64,000 nt of DNA from assembly GCA_963854735.1 (NCBI GenBank), contig OY978105.1, forward strand, positions 372,001 to 436,000. The letters run 5' to 3'. Shown here piece after piece: positions 56,671 to 64,000 of the stretch (position 1 is its first letter; every line of letters begins with the position of its first letter). This stretch comes from Marvania coccoides (lineage: Eukaryota; Chlorophyta; Trebouxiophyceae; Chlorellales; Chlorellaceae). A program made the position numbers and the translations under genes. Below the pieces are notes generated by a model. The model was given only the letters and a program-made list of their open reading frames with translations, was not told the origin of the DNA and searched no databases.

Positions 56671-59021
56671 ATGCCGGTTTCAACAAAAAGCCGAGAAACG
56701 GTGAGCCAGCCCACAATTTTCGTCACGTTTTTACATACTGTCTACTTCTTGGGTTTGGGGGGGGGGGGGGGGGCGAAATTATATGCATCCGTGACGCAAG
56801 TCGCCTGGTTTCAACACGAATCGTCTAGTCTAACCATTTCATCCCCATTCCCCCCCCCCACACCAGGCCCCGGCGCCCGTCCCTTCTCCAAACTCTCATG
56901 ATCCACACAATACGGGTGCCCACCCGGGAGCTATGCCCCTCCAGCGCCCCGGCGCTCCCTACCCCCAGCACCCCGGCGCCCCTGGCCTCCCTCAGGGCCG
57001 CCCCGCGGTGCTCCCACGCCCCGGAGCAGGCCTCCCGGCGCGCCCGGTGCCTCCTCTCCCCAACCAAACCTCGATGATGATGCCCCACCCGGGCGGGCCG
57101 CTGCCCCCAGGCGCAGGCCACATGCCGCGCCCCTTTTCCCCGCACCCTCAAGGCCCGCAGGGCCGCCCCGCGGTGCTCCCCCGCCCTGGCGCAGGGCTCC
57201 CGGCTCAGCCAGTCCCTGCGGCCCCAGGACAGATCATGCCGCCCCACCCAGGCGCCATGCAGATGCGCCCTGGCATGCCCTTCCCTCCAGGCATGCTCCC
57301 CATGCGTCCCGGCATGCCCTTCCCCCCAGGAATGCGTCCTCCGATGGGGATGCCGCCGCCCCGCCCTGGGATGCCATACCCCCACCCTGGCGCCTTTGGC
57401 GGCCCCCGCCCAGGCATGCCCCCGCACGGCATGCACCCTGGGGCAATGGGACAAGGCGGTATGCCGCTCCCGCCCCGCCCCGTCGGGATGGCATTGCCGG
57501 GACACCCAGGCCACCACCTTGGGGCCTCCCCGGTGCAGGGCGCGCTGGCTGCGGAGCTGCGCAACTCCCCGCCCGCTGACCCTGCGGCACCTGCTGCGTT
57601 GGTGCCCACTGGGGAGGGCGGCGACGGCCCCGGCGGCACCACCGTCCCTGTCACCGAAGGAAACGGCATGGTGCCGACCGCCAACGCGCCGCCCGCGCCG
57701 CCCGTGGTGTCCAAGGGGAAGAACAAGACGTACCGTGGGGTGCGGCAGCGGCCCTGGGGGAAGTGGGCTGCAGAAATTCGAGACCCCACCGTGGGGGCTC
57801 GGCGGTGGCTGGGCACTTTTGACACCGCGGAGGAGGCTGCCAAAGCGTACGACGCCGCCGCGCGCGCCATCCGCGGCAACCAAGCCAAGTGCAACTTCCC
57901 TCTGCCCGAAGAAGAGGAGTATCAGGCCCAGGTGGCGGCAGCTGCAGAAGCCTCCGGCCCCTTGCCTGGCGGGGGTGCAGGACACGGGCTGCCGCTGGCG
58001 TCTGGGCGCGCCCCCACGCCCTCCAACGGCGGCGCCGCCCGCTCCATTGCGTCTGCGCCGCAGCCGGTGGGCTCCATCGATGATGCTCTCATTCACAACC
58101 CGCTGGCTGCTATGCACAAGTCTGCCGGCATTTTGCCCATCACTGAGGCCATGTCCATCCCAGGGGGGTCTCAGGGCAGTGGCGGCGGCGGCGAGGGGAT
58201 GTCTGGAGGGCGGGCCACGGCGGGAACAGCCGCTGCGGCAATGCGCGGCGATGGAGGAAGGGGAAACGGAGGGGAGGACCGGCGCGAGCCCACGGGGTTG
58301 ACGCCCAAGGGCGCGGGCTGGGTGGGACCCGACTGGATGCCGCAGTCGATGGGCAACGGCAATACTTTCAGGTCTGTCGTAAAGATATATCTTAAAAAAA
58401 GGCCTTTACTCGATTGTTCCCCCCTCATTATCACTCCCTTTTCATCATTCAAACCCCTAAATTTCCTTAAAATGACACCCCAAACATTGAATTCTCTTGG
58501 TGCAACGTTTCTCTCCCTCGATTCACTTTATTGAACATGCTCTCCATCCTGCTCCTTCCTGCAGCCTGGGCACCTCCCCCTTTGGCCACAGCGTGGACAT
58601 GGCGGAGGCCGCCCACCGCCTCATGGCCGGCACCCACGGCGCCGGCACGTTTGCAGACATCGGCTCCATGCGCACAACGCTGGAGATCCCGCCGGAGTAC
58701 GCAGCGGAGGACGACGAAGAGGACTTTGACGACGACGCCATGGTGCTGGGCACCACCCCGCAGTTTGGGTCCACCCCGCGGCACCCCGCAGGCACCAACC
58801 CTGCGCAAGCCATGCTGCGGCAGAAGCAGGCTGCGGCAGTGGCGGCGGCGATGCGGGTGGCTGGCAATGGGCCTGCGGCGGACGATGACGAAGACTCGTC
58901 GGAGGAGGAGGACGCCGTGATGATGGGGATGAGTCCTGACATGGCGGGTGCGCCTGGGGCGTTTAGCTCCTTTGGTAATGGCGTGAAAGCTCAACAGCCG
59001 GTGTGGGCGGCACGGCGATGA
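56671..59021 (+). CDS. AP2/ERF transcription factor with Pro/Met-rich repeats
   Basis: Exons 56671-56700, 56867-58371 and 58565-59021 give 663 residues. One AP2/ERF DNA-binding domain lies at about 297-357: [19 protein letters not shown], then [18 protein letters not shown], then AARAIRG. The WLG, YRG and RAYD-type elements are complete, so DNA binding is likely. The N-terminal 260 residues are Pro/Gly/Met-rich, with a duplicated block containing [14 protein letters not shown] and repeated MPFPPGM units. The C-terminus is acidic ([19 protein letters not shown]) and could act as an activation region. The first exon is only ten codons and was assigned by its gtgagc donor; if wrong, the protein could start at Met33 (base 56933). 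Intron 1 contains a G17 and a C10 run. Confidence 0.9.
56757..56773 (+). repeat. G17 homopolymer in AP2 intron 1
   Basis: Seventeen G residues within the first intron of the AP2 gene. A C10 run (56850-56859) forms the pyrimidine tract before the acceptor of the same intron, so the two could pair. Confidence 0.85.
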
Positions 59022-60662
59022 TGCGGGAGGGAGAAACGCGATGCACGAGAGGCTGCGCTCGAAAGTGCGTGCCTTCCCTTTCTCTCTCTGTTCTCCCTCC
59101 CTCTCCTGGTCCTTGCACCGTCGAAAATGAAAGCCCTTTTCTTCAAAACCCATCACGTTTAACCCGTTTTCTGAATTTTTTAGTCTGTTTTGCTGTCTTT
59201 TGGTTCTCATTTTTATTTCCACGATGAAAGGGGCGCAAAGAAACGCGCGGGAATGAAGATTGCTCTTAAGAAATCTCTTCGTTCACTGTTTACCTGTTTT
59301 CCTTCGTTTCTTTCCCCTCAGCGCTTTCTTTCGCCCCTTTTGGAGAGAGAGAGAGAGGAAAAGAGCTGGTCAAGTGCGCTGCCGCCGCTGTGTGGCGACC
59401 TTCCTTTCTTCCTCTTCTCCATTTTTTTCTTTCTCTGTGACGACGTGCCAAATAATATACACTACCGTACATTACCAAATCAACCCGCGATACTATCTTG
59501 TTTTTTTAGGACCCTTCGAGACGGACAGACGGACCAACACTGTTACTGTTCACTAGAAAATAAAAAACTTAGTTATTTTTTTGCAGCTAGAAGAAAGAAA
59601 AGTTGCCTTACCCAATTACCCTTTACCTCTTACTTTTTCACCCCTCTTAAAGTGTAGTGTGATAGCGTGTTTTTATTTCCAGCAATACCTCATGCTTGTG
59701 GAATGAAAGAAGCGTCCAAGAAGTCCTGTGTGCTTCTGCATGCCGGGGGCGCTTTCTTTAATTCGATATTTTCTGATTTTTTTGTGGCCACCTAGCGCCG
59801 AGATTTATTGCGGCGAAAGTAAGTGGGTGGTTAACGTCCCCCCCGTGGGGGAGTTAATGTGCTTTAGTAGGTATAAGGGGGTAGCTTGCGAAGCCCCTTA
59901 ACACTCTCTTGCCCACCTTATTGCTCCTCCGCCCGCCATATATTTTCTTCATTATTCTCCCTTTTACGCTGCTCCATCTATTTCATTTCATTAGAGCACC
60001 CTCTCCCCAGTCACGCAGCAACAATCGCGCGCGTGTGTTTTGGAAGAGGGAGTGCGTATGCGTGTTTTGATTCTTAGCGGTGTGTGGGGAAATGAGCTGG
60101 GGGTCATTTTTTTAGTGTTTTTTTTTCTTCTTTTTTTCCCCCGTCTTTTGGTATTCTTTTTCTTCTGCTGTTTTACCTAACATTCCATGCCAACTGGCTT
60201 CTGTTCTGTTTACGATATTCCCAGCCCACTTTTTGGCCGCAAGCAGTCCACCGATGGCTGTTTAGATTCATTCATTCTCTTTTTGCCATTGCCCCTTCCA
60301 AATCTCTGTTTATTCATGTGTTTGAATTGCAGCCCATAACTTTTACTAGTTGCTCCCCCCCCCCCCCCCCCCCCTCCCCCCATAATTTTCCGTGAAATGA
60401 AAAAAGGGTCTGGGAATTTCCAAATGAAAAAAAGTTGTCACGACGTAATTCATTTTCAGTTATACCCACAAGACTTGTAATTTGGGAAGGAAAAAAGCGG
60501 CAAATATCACTAAAAATAGGAGAATTGAAAATATTAAGGATCAAGATTAAAAAAATGTATCCAAGTAGAAGAAGAAAAAAATTGTCGACGCCACTATTGG
60601 ATTGAAGTGGCGTCTACATGATTTATTTTAATATCAAGAGAGATAAAAAAAACTACTGCTGC
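59022..60662. other. Long non-coding stretch between AP2 and ALG8 genes
   Basis: The longest gap in the window (1.64 kb), between two convergent genes. It is T/C-rich on the plus strand, with a GA microsatellite (59345-59356) and a C20 tract at 60355-60374. Open frames here are low-complexity (Phe/Ser/Leu-rich) and lack coding bias. It may carry unusually long 3' untranslated regions. No RNA gene recognised. Confidence 0.4.
60355..60374 (+). repeat. C20 homopolymer
   Basis: Twenty C residues followed by one T and six more C. It is G-rich on the minus strand, so in an ALG8 read-through transcript it could form a G-quadruplex. Confidence 0.85.
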
Positions 60663-62544
60663 TCAGTCATCTTTATTCTTGTTAGTAGTAGGCGATGGGC
60701 TGCGCCTTTCGGATGCGGGGCTGCGTTTTCCAGCATCCTTCACGTAAAGCAATGCCATTGAGGCCCAGCAGTACAAAATCCCGGCAGCGCAGTACACAGA
60801 AACCGCCATTAGTGGCAAGAAAGGCAGCCGCTCCCCCGCTAAAAGAGTGTGCCCCCAGGAGGCGTACAGCTCCAGCGGCACCAGTCCCCACAGATACGCA
60901 GCCTGCCATGCCGTGAACAGCTGCAGCTCTTGTTTCTGCTGGCCGCTGCCTTTGAATTTCTTTCCACGGGATCTTAACGACCGGCTGCTGCTTCCGCCTC
61001 CGCCCTCCTCCTCTTCCCCGTCGCTAGCGTCCTTCGCGAGGAAGGTCGCCTCCCAGTAAGAGGCATTTTTCAGCCAAGGGAGGGCTACAAGCAGGTACAG
61101 GACCAACAGGAGGACTTTGACCCCGTATTCTTCGTTTCTAATTAACAGAGGGAACAGTGAGTATGACCCCACTGTGCACAGGAACGCGTACTCCCCTGCC
61201 GCGCGCTTGTCTCGTCCGCCGGCGGCCAAGACTGCCATCGGCACGAGGGACATCAGAATGGCCTTCTCGTGGACGTGGTACCCAAAAAGAAAGGCTGACA
61301 GAGTGCAGAACGCCACCAGCCGCGAGAAAGACCCGGGGGAGGGGCGCCGCCAAGCTGTGACAAGGCCAGGGGTCATAGCGCATAGCGCACACAGCGCTGT
61401 GACCCCGGAACTCACGTTGGGCAGTACAGAAAATGGCGCCTCCCCTACGATGCCCCCCGTGAGCGTGGCTGCGGCCGTGGCGCGCACCCAGGTAGAAAGT
61501 CCGAGCTTGGGGAGGAAAGAGCCGGCCGCTTTGTCCGCTGCCGCGTACAGCGCCCAGAAATTGGGCGCCCAGTAGGCGTGCAGGAGGCCCCGAGACACGG
61601 GAAACATGCGTTTCAGCAGCTGGGGTCCCTGTCCGATAGCTACAAACGGCCCAAAGGCGATCGTCGCAATGGCACTCACAGTGGCACCCAACGCCACAAA
61701 CCTGGCCGCCGCGCCGGGCCCGCGGCAGAAGAACCGCAGCAGGTAGACGAAGAACGGCGGCGCGGCGTACAGGAAGATGTGTTTGGCGCAGAGCAGCGCG
61801 GTGAAGGCGGCGGCGGCGGAGATTTCTTGCCCCACGCTCGCTGCTCGAATGGACAGCAGGAAGAGGCCCAGGAGCACGCCGTTGTACTGGAAGTGAATGT
61901 GGTCTACCATGATGAGACCTGGGTGGGCTGCCACGAGGAACAGCGCCAGGCGGCGGCGGGAGGCGGACGGCCAATGGGCAGATCCTCCCCACACTGCAGC
62001 GAGGAGCAGCCACTCTGTGACGATGACGCTGAGGCGCTGGAAGCGGATGGTGCCGGGGCTGGCATAGTCCAGGTTGTTGGGGTCCTGCGGTGAGGGAGAA
62101 AGACAGGGCAATTAGAAGTTTTTTTGTTTTTAGGGGGGGAGATGGAGCAAAAGAGAGGCAAATAGATGGATTGATAGATAAGCACAGCAGTGGTGCCCTT
62201 CTGATCTGTGTGGATGAGGAGTGGCAGCAGAGAATTTGTGTATGGAAGAAAGGAGGAAATAAAGGAGGAGAGTAAAGGAAGAAACGCACCAGCATCGCTG
62301 GGTCGAACAGCCGGGCGGCGTGCGACAGAGCCCACTCCATGCCAGCGAAGAGGGGCGGATAATCCAAGGTCCAGGGGGAGGGGGAGGCCCCGTCCGAGTA
62401 CCACTCCCGCCAGGGCTTGCTCCCAGTGATGGCCAGCCAGTTTCGATGAACCTCAAAGTCTGTGGAGCGGTAGGAAGGGAAGAGGAGGACCTTCAGGCCG
62501 GTGGTGATGAGCACGATGGCCAGCGCTACCCGATCGAACGCCAT
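60663..62544 (-). CDS. ALG8: Dolichyl-P-glucose alpha-1,3-glucosyltransferase (ALG8-like)
   Basis: Two minus-strand exons, 62544-62290 and 62084-60663, phase 0, 558 residues (human ALG8 526). The ER membrane enzyme adds the second glucose to the dolichol-linked N-glycan precursor. The ALG6/ALG8 family start is clear: [31 protein letters not shown] with the lumenal acidic motif, then [53 protein letters not shown] and [13 protein letters not shown]. Assignment to ALG8 over ALG6 rests on FEVHRNWLA and HIHFQYNG and is fairly but not fully certain. A low-complexity acidic/Ser loop (about 430-460) is inserted before the last helices. The start is 300 bp from the divergent UPF3 gene. Confidence 0.9.
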
Positions 62545-62844
62545 TCTGGGTGTCGTGGGTGGGTGTCAATGGTCCATGAGAGGGGCAAGAGGGGCGTAGA
62601 GCGGTGGATGTTGCTGGATGGCTTTTTGATCTTGACTGGTTTGACTGGGTGCCAGGGTGTCCAGCGGGGGTTGAGGGGCTGGAGCGGGAGGCTAAATCAT
62701 GATAACGGGGATGCAGAAAATGCGTAATGAAGAGGTGGTCATCGCAAAGATCGGAAAGCTGCCGCGAGTTTTTGAACGAAAAAGAATGGTAATTTTGGCT
62801 CTAAAATGCCTGCCGCACAATAACAAATTAATTTTTGGAATGGA
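62545..62844. promoter_or_regulatory. Probable bidirectional promoter, ALG8 / UPF3
   Basis: 300 bases between divergent start codons. No coding sequence with splice support lies here. No specific element was recognised. Confidence 0.35.
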
Positions 62845-64000
62845 ATGTCGCAGGAAGATCGCACCAAGGTAGTGGTGCGGCTGCTGCCCCCCTCCTTAAC
62901 TGAGGAGGCCTTCAAGGATGTGATCTCAAACTGGCTGGAGGCTACCAATTGGTTCTCTTATTGGAAGGGCAAACCCACGTGAGTGACTCACACCATCACT
63001 ATATCCCATCATTAACAATTGCCCAGCCATCGCGCGTCCCCCCAATCAAAAATTAAATTATTATTATTATTTTTGCAGCGCTCCCGTGCTCAACCACTCC
63101 CGCGCCTACCTCAACTTCAAAGACCCTGCCGATGTATACCGCTTCAAGGCGGCCTTCGATGGCCACGCCTTCCTCAACGAGCGGGGGACCTCGTTCCGCT
63201 GCTCAGTGGAATTCGCCCCCAACCAGCGAATCCCTAAAGGCAGGGGGAAGCGCGACATCCGCGAGGGCACCGTGGAAGAAGATGCAGACTACAAGGAGTT
63301 CGTGAAGCAGCTGGAAGAGGGTCCTCAAGCCCGCCCCAGCGCCGAAGCGCAGCTTCAGGCCCGGGAGGCGGCGGCGGCCGCAGCAGGCAGCGGCGACGCC
63401 AAAAAGGGCGCAACGCAAACCGCGTTGATGGTGTACTTGAAGGAGAAGCATGCGAAGAAAGCGAAGCGGATGGCGAAGCTGAAGGGGCCCCCCAAAGGCA
63501 AAATTGTCATCGCCGTGGGGGGAGGGGCCGCCGGCGGTGAAAAAACAGCGGGAAAAGGCGGAAAGAAGGGCAAAAAGGGCAAGGCAAGTGCAGGGGAAGA
63601 GGCGGGAGGCGCGGAGCCTAAAGTCAAGGAGAAGAGATCGAGGAGGAGGGGTGAAAAAGGAGCGGCAGCAGCGGCAGCAGCAGCAGGCGGCGACGGCAGT
63701 GCTGGACCTTCTTCTTCTGGCGCGCCTTCTGGAGGTGCTAAACGAGGCGGAAAAGGGCGCGGCACAAAGGCACAGGATAAGCCTCCGCCTGCGGCGGCTC
63801 CAAAGATTTTGCAGCGCCCTGCGGGAGCGACGGGGCCGGAACCTTCAGCTGCCTCTGCCAGGACGGTCACCATCCCCAAGCCTGCCCCTGCCAACGGCCC
63901 TCCCTCTGGACTGGGCTCTTCTTCCACTGCTACCGGTGCTGCAAATGCCGGAAAACACAGCGGCGGCGGCGGCGGAGGGAGGGGTTCTGGTTCTCAGCCG
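62845..64000 (+). CDS. UPF3: UPF3/SMG4 nonsense-mediated decay factor (5' part)
   Basis: Exon 1 62845-62978 and exon 2 from 63079 stay open to the window end, giving 352 residues of an incomplete protein. UPF3 links the exon junction complex to UPF2 in nonsense-mediated mRNA decay and shuttles between nucleus and cytoplasm. The SMG4/UPF3 RNP-type domain fills residues 4-115: DRTKVVVRLLPPSLTEEAFK, TNWFSYWKGKP, RAYLNFKDPADVYRFKAAFD, then VEFAPNQRIPK and DYKEFVKQLEE. After it the sequence turns into Lys/Gly/Ala-rich low complexity, so the C-terminal EJC-binding motif would lie beyond the window. The start ATG at 62845 opens MSQEDRTK; an ATG five bases earlier is out of frame. Confidence 0.92.

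Noticed and set aside
56825..58117. 430-residue minus-strand open frame opposite the AP2 gene
   Set aside because: The opposite strand encodes a clear AP2 domain; this frame is Arg/Gly/His-rich complement sequence without family features.
60847..61059. Open frames on the plus strand inside ALG8
   Set aside because: Shadows of the minus-strand ALG8 exon, which is well supported by membrane-protein motifs.

Overview
This window is nuclear DNA from a photosynthetic eukaryote, most probably a green alga (Chlorophyta). The evidence is protein-coding genes split by many short introns, GC-rich exons (often alanine-rich) set in AT-rich introns and intergenic DNA, and a green-lineage gene set: an AP2/ERF factor, an RWP-RK factor, 15-cis-zeta-carotene isomerase, a thylakoid-lumen protein with bipartite targeting, a SKIP5-type F-box protein, a Grx-DEP-DUF547 fusion and a proline-rich PAN/Apple wall protein. 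Mitochondrial propionyl-CoA carboxylase beta and a type II thioesterase fit an alga better than a land plant. I cannot name the species. Exon models below were built by hand from splice sites, reading frame and family conservation; no transcript data were available.

Layout. Twenty-seven genes are packed on both strands, about one per 2.4 kb. 1-12.8 kb: end of an extracellular Pro-rich/PAN protein (+), NOC3-like ribosome biogenesis factor (+), cytosolic HSP70 (+), a 78-residue CMC4-like twin-Cys protein (-), a lumenal protein (-) and CSN6 (+). 13-22 kb: class IV PLP aminotransferase/lyase (-), propionyl-CoA carboxylase beta (+), double-ACT regulator (-), type II thioesterase (-). 22-36 kb: condensin II CAP-D3 (+), a ribonuclease T2-like protein lacking both catalytic motifs (+), RWP-RK factor (-), PIG-U (-), prolyl 4-hydroxylase (-). 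36-49 kb: HARP-type annealing helicase with a PIP box (+), an unknown membrane protein (+), SKIP5-like (-), Z-ISO (-), a papain-fold-like protein (-), SLC35F6-like transporter (-). 49-64 kb: 2H-phosphoesterase-like protein (+), Grx-DEP-DUF547 (-), CUE/F-box/LRR protein (+), AP2 factor (+), ALG8 (-), UPF3 (+, runs off the window).

Genes are independent rather than operonic. Several start-to-start pairs are 137-360 bp apart (lumen protein/CSN6, aminotransferase/PCCB, thioesterase/CAP-D3, P4H/helicase, ALG8/UPF3, Grx/F-box) and probably share bidirectional promoters. ALG8, PIG-U and P4H all act on secretory-pathway glycosylation, anchoring or hydroxylation, and P4H products could include Pro-rich wall proteins like the first gene; this link is inference.

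The most unusual signals are: (1) about 7 of 79 reconstructed introns use GC-AG boundaries, including both introns of NOC3; (2) a G30 tract and a C19 tract in the two introns flanking a frame-neutral 180-nt exon that encodes helicase motif VI; (3) the catalytically degenerate RNase T2; (4) HARP and PIP-box modules in one helicase; (5) a CUE + F-box + LRR combination.
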